DNA from: Inia geoffrensis
Lineage: Eukaryota; Chordata; Mammalia; Artiodactyla; Iniidae
Direction of reading: 5' to 3'
DNA: 64,000 nt
Assembly: GCA_036417435.1 (NCBI GenBank)
Contig: CM070917.1
Location: 58,192,436-58,256,435, forward strand
This document shows, piece after piece, positions 48,966 through 61,056 of the stretch. The position numbers were made by a program, and so were the translations under genes. The notes beneath the pieces are model-generated. The model was not told where the DNA came from. It saw only the letters and a list, made by a program, of their open reading frames with translations, and ran no database searches. The number at the start of each line of letters is the position of its first letter. Within the stretch, counting starts at the first letter, position 1.

Positions 48966-51900
48966 ACAAAAACCACTCAGGTTTTCAGTTGTCTGCAAAC
49001 TGATCTCAGGCTCTGTCTGCTTCTCACTGAAGCGGAGGGGATGGGGATGAGGGACCCCACAGCAGTCCATGCCTCAGCCCAGGGGGCCCACTTGACTCCT
49101 CTGGTCAGTGAGGAAGCAGTGGCTTTAAGCAGAGCCCCAGTCCTACCCCAGTAGGAGGTCTTGGCCATCTCTGTGCCTGTCTTAGAGATGGGTCCCCAGG
49201 GGATACTGCTGCGGACATCATCCTGAGCCTCCCGGCACCATGGGAAGCTCTCCTGTTGGCATGTGTGTGGGGCAGGCGTTGAAGGGGAAGGTGCAGTTGG
49301 GGCCGGGGAGTCACGGTCCTTCCTGCCCAGCCCTTGCGGGACCTGCATTCTGGCAGCTTGGGGTGGTGGAAGGAGCTCAGTAGGAAATGAGGACCTTTAC
49401 TTCCTGTTTCTCCCTTCTCATTGGTGCAGTGAGCACAGCCTCGCAGACTGAGGACCATCAACCTCGGCCCCTGTGGGCCCCACTTCTCCAAACCTTCTCA
49501 CTTGCTTTGCAAGGACTGACTGCGTGCCAGGTTCTGTGCCACGGCCACTCCACACAGGGCTGCAGCTGTCCAGGGAGACAGCACAGGTATGATCCCCATT
49601 ACAGGCTCGAAGCTTTGCCCAAGGCCAGTCAGTACGAAGCCGTCAGGCCCTGCCAGCTCTGCGTGGCTTCCATCCTGTGCTCTGAAGTCCCCCCCACACC
49701 CTGGTCCTGATGAACTCTGGGCAGGGAGAGACCTGGAAGAAGTAGTTAGGAGGGCAGTGGTTGTGGAGCGCCAGGCAGGGCCTGCGTGGGTGGTAGGCTG
49801 GGACTGAGTCTCCTGAGGGCCACCCTGGCACAGAGACCTGGGCACCAGGCTCGGGGCACATCTGGGGTGGCTCAGCACCCTTGTGCTCAGCAGGGGTGTG
49901 AATGAGGCAGCAGCTGCCTGGGACCCCAGGCAAGCGCCACTGTTTCCCTTGTCCTTGGGCAGCCCCCAGGACTATGGCTGCACTTAATCCAGCTGTGACA
50001 CCCTGGTGGAACCCTGCCCAGGCCTGTTTGTGCCCAGTGACCATCAGGGATTTTAGGGAGATGGTTTCGCCATGGCCCCCTGCTCCTGCACACCTCAGAC
50101 GGGACTTCACGCTGTCCCTGCCTCTGACCACTAACGTCTCAGCGTGGAGCCCAGCTGGTGCTGGATGCCCCCCATCCTTCATTAACTGGGAACTGACTGT
50201 GTCACCGCTGGCAGGGACTCCACGTGGATCCTCACACTCAATCCCCCAAATGGACTAAGCAGGTGCTTGTATCCCCGCAAGAAAACAGGTTCTGAGAGGG
50301 AGGACCGGTCCCTCTCGGAGCAGCATCCGACGCCACATTCCACCTTCTCTCCCAGGACACAGACCCGTGCCTCAGTCCAGAGGCAGGGAGAGCTGGGGCA
50401 CTGCCGGCACAGGGGAGCCGAAAGCCGCAGGTACTGAGGTGCAGGTTCTAAACAGGCACAGCATCCCAGAGCCTGGGGTGAGTGGGCAGAAGGCCCGGGG
50501 CCTGCTAGGCAGGGTGGGGTGAGCTGGGGTTCCCTGTGTACCCCCGGCTGTGCAGAGCAGGTGTTCTTCTCAGTCTCACGATTAGGTGGACAGTAGAAGC
50601 TAAGGTGAGAAGGAAGATGTGCCAGCGAGAGGACATCTGGGGAGGACCACAGACCAGAACCTGGGATAGGCCTTCCTGCCTGAAGGAGGCCCCTTGAAGG
50701 TACCTGTGGAACATGCCGGAAGCTGCTGAGCCCCGTGGGCCATCCAGTGGAGCCCATAAGCATGTGGGTGGTACCCAGCAGCCCACCTGGCCCCAGAAGG
50801 CCCTCTGTACCCCGAAGCCCCCTGCCCTGGAATGGCCCTGCTTCCTACTGCAATGTCCTGACTAGGGGCTACTACTACCATGCGGGGCAGCCCCTGGCCC
50901 CACCTTACAAAGGGTTTTGGGAGCACAGGTTAAGCGGGAGGGGAAGGGGGACAGCTGACCCCAAATAGCTGGCTGCCTTGCCTACTTGTCCCCTTTGCTT
51001 CTTCCAGGAGCCCAGGCCCTGGAAGAGAGCTCCCTTCTCATTCTGAATGAGAGACACCAGAGCAGGGCATGGAAGGAGCGCTGGGACCCGGGGCCTCCCT
51101 GGGCTTCCATCCCAGGCTGTCAAACCATGACAGGCAGCTCCTTGTTGAGAGGCAGGATAAACGGCAAGAAAGGCTCGCCTCCGAGGATTCTTCACACCCC
51201 TCAGCAAAGATTCCAGAGTCCTTAGGGAACCTGGGGGTGAGCTGGGAGGAGGTGGAGGACTGGGGCTGCTTGGGAGGCACCCAGGGGCTGTGGGTGGGGC
51301 CGTGCACCTCCCTGGGACTAGCTCACACCAAGAGGAGTGGCCAGGCAGGGCGCCAGGGTCAGGGCTGCCCTCCCACAGCGGAGACGCGTTTTGAGGCTGG
51401 GCCTCTGTGTGAAGAGGCTGGCGGGGGGGGCGGAGGGGGGGGGGCGGAGTGCGTCGGGTTGACAGGAACAGGGGAGAGCTATTGGCACTTGAACACAGTG
51501 GGCTGCCCGCCCTCAGGGCCCGTGGCAGGATAGCAGATCCCAACACCCATCTCCTCGGGTACGGGTGCCGGCCCTCTGTCTGGCACCCCACCCCTGCAGC
51601 CCAGACTGCCCCTGTATGTCCCCCAACCCTCAGCCTTTTCCAGGCTCAGACACTGCTCTTCTCCCCTCCTCCTGGCCCTGCACGTCCCAGCAGCAGGCAG
51701 TCTGGAGACCGGCTGGGCAGCCAGGGGCCAAGCCTGACAGCAGCCACCCCAGTCTGGACCCTCCCTGGCCAGGGCAGAAGCGGCTCAGGGTAGCTGGTCG
51801 GCAGGGAGGGACGTGCTGGTTTATAAACAAACACAAAGTGAAAGCGGCACGTGTACTCAGAGGAGCAGATGGGCAAGGAGAAGGTGTGCATGTATGTGCA

Positions 51901-52283
51901 GTCTGGCAGCTGTAAGCCCACCTGGGCGCTTTCAGAACAAAACAAAAAAACACCAGAAAATCCCCTATGGACTCTGAATCCCTTCCTGTGCTCCTAAGAA
52001 ATTAACGTCATGTGCTCTCTGGGCCTGGCACTCTGCCGTGTGAGCTCTGTCTTCCACTGAGCTCTCTCCAGGCCCCTGGGCCTCATGACAGTGGAATGGA
52101 AAGGCGGCCACCCCAGTCCATCCGAGCAGGGCTGTGCCTTCTGCGTCCCCATGTCCTCGGGCCGGGGTGCCCCACCTGCCGTGGGGGCCGCTCCCCCAGT
52201 CCCTACAGACAAGCTGGAGCAGGGCCACAGGCGGCCCAAGAGTCTTCCTGGCATCCAGCTCGGTACCAGCCCCAGCCCTTGAC
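48966..52283. other. Region 3' of ENDOV; possible ENDOV 3' UTR
   Basis: On the - strand this is downstream of the ENDOV stop codon and may include its 3' UTR, but I found no convincing AATAAA or ATTAAA in that orientation. A minus-strand MIR-like remnant lies at about 49520-49690. A strong G-rich tract lies at 51416-51449. No other gene was seen. Confidence 0.5.
51416..51449 (+). other. G-quadruplex-prone tract
   Basis: Three long G-runs (8, 10 or more, and shorter) separated by C or CGGA form a tract that could fold as a G-quadruplex on the + strand and an i-motif on the - strand. Run lengths may contain assembly error. Confidence 0.6.
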
Positions 52284-52425
52284 CTACTGCCCCTGGGCAC
52301 CTGGGCCTGGGGCTTTCCGGTGTGTCCTGGGGTTTCGGCTGTGGGCTTTGAGGGGCCCGTCCTTACCTGCGGGCTCTTCTGAGGCTCCCTGAGGGCACAC
52401 CTTTGGCCTCTGTGCCTTCTTGCTC
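52284..52425 (-). other. ENDOV: ENDOV last coding exon, C-terminal tail
   Basis: The acceptor ends TCATTACCAG. The exon completes a split Arg codon and encodes a basic 46-residue tail with KKAQRP near its start, ending in TAG at 52284-52286. An internal GCAG|GTAAGG at 52370-52361 is a strong alternative donor that would remove the last part of the tail and join to an unseen exon. The tail is less conserved than the core. Confidence 0.78.
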
Positions 52426-55400
52426 CTGGTAATGACATCAAGAAAGGGCAGCATCAAACGTCAGAACCCCCCTCGATCCCCAGGTGGTCCCTGGAAGCTG
52501 TGCCGACCTGGATCCTCAGGGGTGCGAGAGCCCAGGCCAGAGGGGGCAAGGCAGATCCCGACGGCCAGCCCCCACTCCTGGGAGAGTTCAGGGGTCCCAG
52601 CCACACCTTCCCACAGTTCTCAAAGCAGCTTAGCCAGGCCCAGGCCAGCACGGGCTTGGAGGAGAAGGGAGCACAAAGGAAACGCCGTGCTTGTAAGGAC
52701 TCCTGGTGGGAGAGGATGGGCCTGATGTCCAAGCTGCCAATGGAAACCTTGCTATCTCAGTCTTTTCATCAACAAAGTGATCACAGTGCCTGTCTCATGG
52801 TAAGTGCCGTTAGGATTAAGTAACCAGCCACTGCTAGCTATGACTGTACCACAACATAGTGGGATGAGAATCACTGTGCACACCACACAGGTGAGGAAAC
52901 AGGCTTTGAGAGCGTAAACGACACAGCAGGTGCAGAGCCAGGACATGAACCGGGACCACCTGTCTCCCTCACCCTTTCTGTGGAGACCACGACATAAATG
53001 GACCAAGGTAAGCAGGGGGTGCCCTGGTGGGAGGTGAGCTTTGGGCTTTGGGGGTTGCTGGACAGTTCCCACTGAACATGGGGTCCACACTGGCCCCCAG
53101 CATTCTGCTGGCTCTTCTCCTGTCCCCTCAGGAACCCTGCGCCCCCTGCCCGGCCCTGCCTGTCTGGCCTGAGCCACAGCGCCACTGCCGAGAGAGGCCC
53201 AGCCACCAGAAGTGGCCCCACGGGGGCATGACCCAGCCACCCCAGCACTCACCTTTCTGGCCGCAAGGCAGGAGCCCCTTGGACTCCCAGGGTCCTGCGG
53301 ATGTAGTCTCGGGAGCGGATGTCAGCCTGAAGAAAGGGATGGCTCGAGTGAGAGGGGATGGCTGGGGTCCCAAGCTGGCCTCTGGACCAGTCCCCACCCG
53401 ATGGGTGGCCCCTCCTGGAAAAGCCCACGGAGGCCCAGCCTTAGGGAAAAGGAGCAGCGGCCCCATCATGCGTGGGTGCCAGGATGTCAGGCCCTCTGGT
53501 TGGGGTGCTTGACAGCATGTCCCCGAAGGGCCAGAGGAAATGGGCTGGGTGCCTCGCTCCTGTTTCAGTTGGCTTTCAGTGGGTTAATAGCTTGTGCTTC
53601 CCTGTAGGTTTTGCTTGAGCCAACAGTTTCCCTGCTAAAGCCCTCTTCTCTGAAGGCTGTCCTCAGCCCAGCTTGTCTGTCCTCACTTTTGGTTCATCTG
53701 GCTCCCTGGCTAGTGTCAGCTGCAACCTCTGTCCCTGGAGAAGTGTCTGGAAAGTTCCGCAGAGTCACCAGAATGAAAGGGGGCTTGTGGGCCACAGGCT
53801 GGGATCAGGGCACACCCTGGGGAGAGGGGAACAGGCCCGAGCGGGGCCCCCAGGACCTTGCGGCACAGGCTCTCCCCGTTCCACAGGCTCAGCCCCACTT
53901 TGGGCTGTGTGACTACAGGACACAACAGCTAATCCCCCCGAATGTTTCTACTTAAGAGTGAACGGGCAAGCGGGCAGGGTGGGCGGCAGGGTGCTCCGGG
54001 AGAAAGGCCCCGGAGACGCGAGGCAGCACCTCCCGCCTTCCCCTGCAGCAACCGGTCCCGCCTGGCCTGGGAGCTGGGGGCAGCGGGCCTGTGACCAATG
54101 GAGCAGGCCCTAAGCCGTTCTCTCAGCTTCTCCTCAGAGCTTACAGAAGTAATCAGGACAGCAAAGTGTACACAGGTGAGTGGGCCAAGGGAGAAGATGG
54201 ACCAAGAGATAACCAGTGCCACTGGACAGGGCCACACCCCGTTCCTGGAAGCGATGGGGTTTGTGGGCTCCTGGGTGCAGACGTCTGGCTTTTCTCTAGG
54301 GCAGACACACGGTCCTTGCCCACCTTTGAGGGGTTCACGGCACTTTACAGGGCATCCCCCCACCTGCAAGGACACAGCTATCATCCACTCTGGGGCAATG
54401 CAAGACACAGAAGGGACAGAGACCTGCCTACCATACCAGCTCAGCAGAGTCCCTGGCTCTGAGGGCCTGCGGAGAAATCTCGGGTCGTCACCCCACCCCC
54501 CACAAGGTCACACAGGTGGACGGGAATGGGGGAGGAAAGGCTTCCTGGGGCCAGGACACATCACAGGCTTGTGCACCTACGAACCCTGTACGGGGAGGGA
54601 AGGAGGCTGAGGCTGGTGGACACTTAGAAAGTCCACCCTGGAAGCCACCCTAGAGGCCTTGACTCTTCGCAGCCCAGAGAGCTGCTGGCAGGGCCCGAGA
54701 GCCACAGCCGCGTGCGTGCTGCTGCTGCCACCTGGAGGCTGCCCTGCACACCAGCAGCCTGGGGATCCCAAACCCTGAGGTGGTGGCTACGGGGCTCTTG
54801 GGGTGGTCGAGGCAGAGCCAGGACCCTCAGGTTGGCGGTGTCACCAGGTGGTGCTGAGCTGAGAGTACCGAGCGGGCCTGTGGCACCTAGGCCAGGTTGC
54901 CTCTAGTTGACACAGCACAGGCCTCAGGGACACACGGAGCAGCAGGCGACATGCAGTCCCTGCTGGGAAGGCAAATCTGATGGTGTCCCCTCCCAACTCC
55001 CACCCAAGGCCCTGTGGTAAACCTGCAGCTCTGCCCCCTGCAAGGCACACAGGCTTCCGCCCGCTCACCCTCGCCAGGGCTCCGGCCACAAGTTCCTCTG
55101 AGTTTCTGGCATCAAACTCCTTCCTCACCAAGGGCCTTTGCAAATGCTGGTCCTCAGGCCTGGACTGCCCTTCACCCTCTTCCAGCAGGCCTCTCCCTGA
55201 GGACAGCTTCTCACAGATCCTTGCCTCATGGGCTTCCCTGGGACTTGCACCTGCTCTGCACCTTGTCATGGCCAAGACCACGTAGGCGGCCCAAGGGTAT
55301 CCTGCATGAGGTTAGCTGAGCCGACTCGTTCACCAGAGTTCGGATCCCCCTGGGCCCCAAGTTAGGTGCTGGGTGCCTGGCGTGGCCACACCCTGGAGTC

Positions 55401-58400
55401 TCCTGATTTTATCCCTGGCCCAAGTCTTCCTCAGCAGTGCCCAGCAGCCCTGCAGGGGCCCCACAGCCGAGGACGGCCGCTCCCTCCCAGGCCAGCGGGG
55501 CAGCTTGGGCCCTCAGGGGCTGGCAGGCCACTCTGCCATTTAAGCTGACGTCAGCTGATTTCCCGATGGCCCAGGGTGCCAGAGGCTGAAAGGCTGAGTG
55601 CAGGGGCACAGCAGACCCCCGGGCTAGGCAGGGCAGGCCTCTGCATCTTCCAGGCCCCTCTCCTCCCCTCCAGAGCCTAGTGTGGCCCAAACTGACTCTC
55701 CCACAGGTGCTTGTGGACCCTCAGCCCAGGAGTACAGGAAGAGCAGGTGCCATGTGCTAGCCTACCCACCTGGCAGGCCACTCACCTGGCGCACGGGCTC
55801 CGGGATCCGAAACTTGCAGCAGCCATGGGTCAGGCGCACGGCTGCCTCCAGGCTCATCTTGTGGCCCACAGAGACATAGAGGGGCTTGGTGCTGTGGTCG
55901 TGGCTCTTCAAGGCCTGTGACGGGGAGGGCGAGGTCAGGGCACTGGGCAAGCTCTGTGGGCTGGAGGACTGACATGTCCTGGGCGGTGGGCAGGAGCTTG
56001 GGAGACTGGCAGCACCCTTGGGGCACCTTCCTGATGTTTGTCTTAGGGACAGGGTGGGGCGAGTGAGAGCCCAGAGGCCCCCTCAGCACAGTGCGGGAGG
56101 GGAAGAAAGAAAGATGCAGGGTCAGCCAGAGTGGCAGGAAGATAGGGAGAGGCGGACGGGTTCTGGGGCACGCACGTACATGGGTGCTGACCCCGGGCCC
56201 CCTCTGGCCCTCAGCTGAGGGGCCTGCCTCGGTGGGGCACAGGCCCCTGACCACTCACCATGCCCAGGACGGTCCCAGAGCCTCCCATCAGAGGAAATGA
56301 GTCTCCTCCAGCCTTCAGGAGCCGTATCTGGAAAACAGAAAAATGACTTTGAAAAACACCTTTCTTGGTGAAAGGCTTGAAGGCAAGCCTGCTCACTTTT
56401 AAAACCTGAGCAGCCGCTGGGCAAGGAGATGGACGGGCCCATCGCCAGTGGACCCTGCGTCCAAGCGCGGCCTGCAGCACCATCTCACCTTGACGAGGTA
56501 CTCTCCTCCCCATTCTGCAGCAGAGAAGAGGCAGCAGCCCGCCCAGGCCCCAGTGCTGCAGGGTGGAGGCACCAGGCTGGTGCACACACAGGGCCACAAC
56601 CCACTCGAGGCCACTTACTTCCTGCTGCTTTCTCTCCTGCTACAAATTTGAGCACTTCTGATTCAACCTGACAAACTTTTTGGAGTGGTGGTGGTGGTGG
56701 CCCATTGGGTGGGTCAGGGGCCCCTGTCAACTCAACAAACAGGCACTCCACACAGGCATGGGGGAGCCGGAAGGATGAGACAGATACAACTGACCCGTTC
56801 TCAGAGTTGGCCGTCCAGGTTGGAGAGCCACGTGTGTCACCAGCTCCCGCCAGAGGGGGTCCCAGAGGAGGGTGATGCCCCAGGCAGATGGGGGTGGCAC
56901 GGCAGGCAGAAAAGTACAGAGTGTTGTACAGAAGTAGAGTGTTGTACGGGCCCCGAATGCCCGGTCCCCGATACCTGGAGCCTCTGCCCCCACGTGGGGT
57001 GCCACAGCAGCACGCAGGCAGGGTTGGAGAGGAGGCAAGTGTGTACCCAGAGGCTGGGAGAGGAGCTCCGAGTCTCCTGAGATGACCCACCACCCACAAG
57101 GCGCACAAAGAAAGCTGGTCTTCCTCACTCCAGGCCAGCAATCCAGGCTGGGAGGAGAGTGTCCCAGGTGGAGCTGGTCTGCAGCGGGGCGGACTCTGGC
57201 CCCCTCACCTTCTCCTTGTGCAGAGCGTTGTTCTCCAGCCCATCCACCTGCAGGAGTTTCTTGGCCACCCCGATGCAGGGCAGGTCTGTGAGGACACCAA
57301 GGTGGCAGGCTACCCCAAAGCCTGTAGGGGCAGAGCAAGATGAGGCTGGGGAGGTGAGGCAATGAGCCCAGCAGTTTAGAGACAGTGTGGGGATGGGGGC
57401 CACACCAGAGCCTCGCTGAACTTTTCCACGTGAACAGAGGCCTGTCGGTGGGCAAGGACTTGTGGGACAGGGCTCTAAGCCACACCCTGACCTCATATGT
57501 GGCCCTCTACCCTGACTTCCGGGCTGGCAGGCTGGGTGGAGGACGCCTCCCCCTCCCCCTCCCCCCGCAACCCGTTCTGACAAGATTAGGAGCCTGATTA
57601 TAATTAGTGTGCTCACGTGCTTCACCTGCGTCTTTCATCCTCCCCTCCCCTTTGTGGCCACCTTCAGGCCTCTGCATCTCTGCCCTTAACTCGCCCAGAA
57701 CTTTGGGGCTCCTGCAAGGGGGCAAGGATTGCCGTGACTGGGGGCCAGGCCCAGGGCTGGCCTGCCGGTCCTGTACTAGTGTCCACTGTGGCTCTGGGCC
57801 CACAGGCTCCCAGGGCAGGGGCTAAAATCACAATGCCACCCCTTCCTGACTCCCTCTGCCGCCCAACCCCCAGGTTTGTATCTGAGGGTAAGACAGCCCC
57901 TCCTCCTTGGTGGTTCTCCCCGGGACAAGGTTCCAGCACCCAGGTGGGTGTGGGTTTCCCTGTGTCAGTGGGGAACAGGCACACCTGTCTGTTCCTGTTC
58001 GGTTTCAGGCAAGGGTCTGTTTAGGACGCAGGGCAGGCCGCCAGTGGGACAGGCTAGCTGGGCTCAGGGTCTGAGACTTCTGGAAGCGTCAGGTCCAAAC
58101 TGGATGTTGGTACCTCAGCTAAGCCAGCAGAGGCGGTGGAGGCAGGCAGGAAAGGGGCAGGGGTGAAGAGAAGTAGGGGCTCCTTACTAGGGGGCCTTGA
58201 CAAGGAGAGCAAGGCCAGAAGGAGCTGCAAGGCCAGGCTGGTGGCAGAGGCCTGGGGCCTGGTGCAGGCGGACTGCACCCCTCCTGGCCCCTCTCTTACA
58301 GCCCTCTCGGGGAGTCTTGGGAGCAGATTACCTCGGTGGTGGAGCAACCCATTTCCATCCACAAAAAGGACCTGGAAGAGCCACAGGAGAAAGTCACGGT

Positions 58401-58714
58401 CAGCTGAAGTGCCCCTCGCCCATCAGGTTGGGGCATCCCAGAGCAAGACGAGGGGCCCAGCTCTTTAGGTCTGATCCCTCTTGAGGTAAAAGCACTTCTC
58501 CAGGAAGCTCATGGGATCTCTCCCTGCAATGGGGCGGGGCCTGTGGAGGGCCTTTCCTCCAGCCCAGTGAGATACCTGCCTGGGGCATGAGGCGGGGCTC
58601 CTTCTCCCGCAGCTGCTGCACCGCGTCCACCAGGAAGGGCACCTCTCGGAAGGCCAGGAAGCCTGACACGTAGGGGGCTGTCAGGCTCACCATGCGACAG
58701 TCCTCATACATCAC
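52284..58714 (-). CDS. ENDOV: Endonuclease V, 3' seven coding exons (5' end outside window)
   Basis: The coding sequence on the - strand joins 58714-58580, 58371-58332, 57321-57209, 56327-56259, 55914-55786, 53326-53253 and 52425-52284. It gives 233 codons with phases that agree at every junction. ENDOV is a metal-dependent nuclease that in mammals cuts inosine-containing RNA one base 3' of inosine. Visible conserved elements are FREVPF, with the acidic residue equivalent to human Glu100; VDGNG, with the catalytic Asp equivalent to human Asp126; the VGVAKK-like segment; and SVGHKMSL, with the family His. About 76 N-terminal residues, including the first metal-binding Asp (GGVDVSF in the family), are missing and were not found up to 64000. 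They probably lie beyond the window, past the L1-containing intron. The C-terminal tail is longer than the common human isoform and resembles the rodent type. Confidence 0.95.
52840..52975 (-). repeat. MIR SINE remnant in an ENDOV intron
   Basis: Contains ACACAGGTGAGGAAACAGGC and GCAGAGCCAGGACATGAACC in the order of the MIR complement. Confidence 0.6.
53253..53326 (-). other. ENDOV: ENDOV exon, ADIRSRDYIRR segment
   Basis: The exon is 74 nt and encodes the last conserved helix, ending in phase 2. The acceptor is TTTCTTCAG and the donor is AAAG|GTGAGT. Confidence 0.92.
54330..54490 (-). repeat. MIR-like remnant in an ENDOV intron
   Basis: A diverged segment around CACTTTACAGGGCATCC and CAGAGACCTGCC. 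Assignment is weak. Confidence 0.35.
55786..55914 (-). other. ENDOV: ENDOV exon with SVGHKMSL
   Basis: The exon is 129 nt, 43 codons, both ends phase 0. The acceptor is CCGTCACAG and the donor is CAG|GTGAGT. It holds the conserved His of the SVGH motif and the FRIPEPVRQ segment. Confidence 0.95.
56259..56327 (-). other. ENDOV: ENDOV exon, SGTVLGM segment
   Basis: The exon is 69 nt, 23 codons, both ends phase 0. The acceptor is GTTTTCCAG and the donor is ATG|GTGAGT. Because it is in-frame it could be skipped without a frameshift. A Gly stands where I recall Asp189 in human ENDOV. Confidence 0.93.
57209..57321 (-). other. ENDOV: ENDOV exon, FGVACHLG to LHKEK
   Basis: The exon is 113 nt. The acceptor is CCCCTACAG and the donor is AAG|GTGAGG. 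It completes a split Gly codon and encodes the highly conserved core strand and helix segment. Confidence 0.95.
58332..58371 (-). other. ENDOV: ENDOV exon with the catalytic VDGNG motif
   Basis: A 40-nt micro-size exon coding 13 residues plus one base. The acceptor is CTCTTCCAG and the donor is GAG|GTAATC. It carries the catalytic Asp, so skipping it would inactivate the enzyme and shift the frame. Confidence 0.93.
58580..58714 (-). other. ENDOV: ENDOV exon with FREVPF motif
   Basis: The exon is 135 nt, 45 codons, both ends phase 0, with acceptor CTGGTGGCAG. The frame into the next exon works only if the exon ends at CAG|GCAGGT, a GC donor. The GT four bases further on would shift the frame. 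Confidence 0.93.
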
Positions 58715-60490
58715 CTGCCACCAGGCACCCAGGTCACTAGGCACGCGCGGCCCTGGCCACCACCCCCGCACCCTTGCATGCCCTTGGCCCTTATCTGACA
58801 ATCCCTGTCACTCCCTCTGTCTCCCAGGCCCACCCCCAAGTCGCCCCCTTCCCTGCCTCACTAACTGGAGACAGGTGATCCACCCTGCAGATGGGCAGTG
58901 GGGATTCAAATGCTGCCATTTCAAAGGTACTGGCCACACCTGGTCTGTATCAGGCCCTCCTCAGGCTGCCTCCTTCGTAAATCAGACCTGTTGCCTCCCC
59001 ACCCAACCCTGCTGCCAGGCCGTGTGGAGGCTCACAGAGGACTAAGCACAAGAAGCACCCGTGAACAGACACCATAGTGCCATATTAGAAGGGGCCTCGG
59101 GGAAGAAAAGGCCAAGCCTTCACAGAGGCTACAATAGCAAGAAGGGCAGCTCTGGCTTTAAGGAAAGAGATTACAAATATTTTGGAAAAAGGACAGGCAC
59201 GATCTCAGAGTGAGGCAGTTTGGAAGAGAATTGGGTCCCAAGGGATGGGAGAGTCCAAAAAGAAAAATTCTGAGGCTGCAAATAACCCGAGAGAGAGAAG
59301 AGGAGATACCCCTGGGGATGTTGTGCTAAAAGGCCTGGCTCACGCTGGGAGGAGTGGGGGCCAGGAGTCTGAGGCAGACCTGCTGGGGACCACCCAGAAT
59401 TTTCACACCCTCTGGCAGACTGTTCTTCAAACTGAAAAGTCCTAACACAGCATGGAAGAGGAGGCCCTGTTGGTACTTGATTAGCATGTAACAACCCGCT
59501 CAGAGCACAGGACGGCAGCCCTAAGCCCCTTAAACCTTGAGTTTTCATTACAGCCAGACCACCGGAGGTGAAAACGTTTCCCACTAAGCACACATTCTCC
59601 AGAACCTTCAGATGTCCTGGATTCTTACTGACCATCCCACCCCCCCACCAATCTCTTGGTGATAGCTTTCAAAATCATACTTCCACCTCTCCCTTGAAGC
59701 TAGGTCATAATGACAAGTCCCTAAATGAAGGGATTACTCTAATAGCATGGAGGAAGGGGCTCGTCCTTCCAACATTTTTATCAGTGACTCACAGGAAACT
59801 CATCAAACTGCCAATGACCTAGAGAGTGGGCAGGGTCCAACCGGATGACAGACCAGAGAATTAGATTCACAGTGAACCCGGCAGGCTAGAGTGCTGAACC
59901 CCATGCAACAGGATGACTCTTCACAGGGACATGCGTGAAGTTCAAGCGTGGCCTGAGTTCCCACAGGATGATGGTGGCTGCTTAAGTTTGAATCCCTCTG
60001 CACAAGCTCCAGGAATCAGAGATCCACAGGAGAGATGAACCCCCTGTACCCCATGCTCACAGCGTAACTGGGAGATAAGCCAATTACAAGCAACGGTGTG
60101 CATCTACGGGCGGAAATAAACAGCCCAGATTCACAGAGCCAGCTGTGGGCCCCTCGCCAGAAAGGCAGGTGGGGAAGGGGCAAGGGCAGGGGGTGTGGTG
60201 GGGCCTAGTGGTGGGGAGCCTGATGGAATGAGACCTGGGGGGCAGCCCCAGGCTTATCAGGAAGGTGCTGCTCTGGGGAGACACAGGTGAGCCCTGGGGG
60301 CTTGTGGAAAAGAGAGCGAGGCCAGAAGTGTAAGGTCCTTTGGAAACAAGAGTATCAAAGAATCAGAAGAGACACTGGCCGTCTTTGCTCCTGAAAAGGA
60401 TGCCATTTATTGGCACGACTATACTTCATTGTCCCTCATGATTTAAGAAACCCATTGAGGCACCCAAGCCCCTGGCCCTTGAGTTTCCTA
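58715..60490. other. ENDOV upstream intron, no exon seen
   Basis: I searched for the conserved N-terminal motif GGVDVSF and the preceding helix on the - strand and found neither. The sequence is a mix of unique-looking DNA with no named repeat. Confidence 0.6.
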
Positions 60491-60498
60491 TTTAAATA

Positions 60499-60590
60499 CT
60501 TTTTTTTTTTTAAGGCCACACCATGTGGCATGCAGGATCTTCCCTGCAGTGGAAGTGCAGAGTCTTAGCCACTGGAACACCAGGGAAGTA
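60499..60590 (-). mobile_element. Short CHR-2-like SINE, degraded
   Basis: A poly(T) start, GGCATGCAGGATCTTCCC body and a head ending CACCAGGGAAGT. The middle of the element is deleted, and no clear target-site duplication is visible. Confidence 0.7.
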
Positions 60591-61056
60591 CCTAAGTACA
60601 ACTTAGAGTGAACAGAGAACTACAAGAACTCAGAAGGCAATGATCAAACCTTGTGAGTTGATGAAATGCTGCCCCCAACCAGTTGTGCAGCAGAGGTAAG
60701 TTAACTAAACGGCAGACAGAGAGCACAACCTGGCAGAAATAAAAACAGAAACACAAAAAAACCTCACAAGACAGAAAACCCAGCATATGCATGACTGAAA
60801 AAGAGAAACAAACTATGGAGCTGAAATAATAAATATAACTAATACTTAAAACCACAAACTAAGAAACGTTCCAAAAATAGAAGATCTGACCCCACATATT
60901 GAAAGACCCAAGTGGGAACTTGGGGAAACTGACATGGAAGTCAACTCAAGATGTATCTCAGTGAAGATCCACCAGAAGGCAGACAGCAGAAGCAAGAAGA
61001 ACTACAATCCTGCAGCCTGTGGAATGAAAAACTGCATTCACAGAAAGACAGACAAA

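Noticed and set aside
54835..54875. CAGCACCAC on the - strand, looking like an RE1 left half
   Set aside because: It is followed by CTGGTGAC, so the GGACAG half-site is missing.
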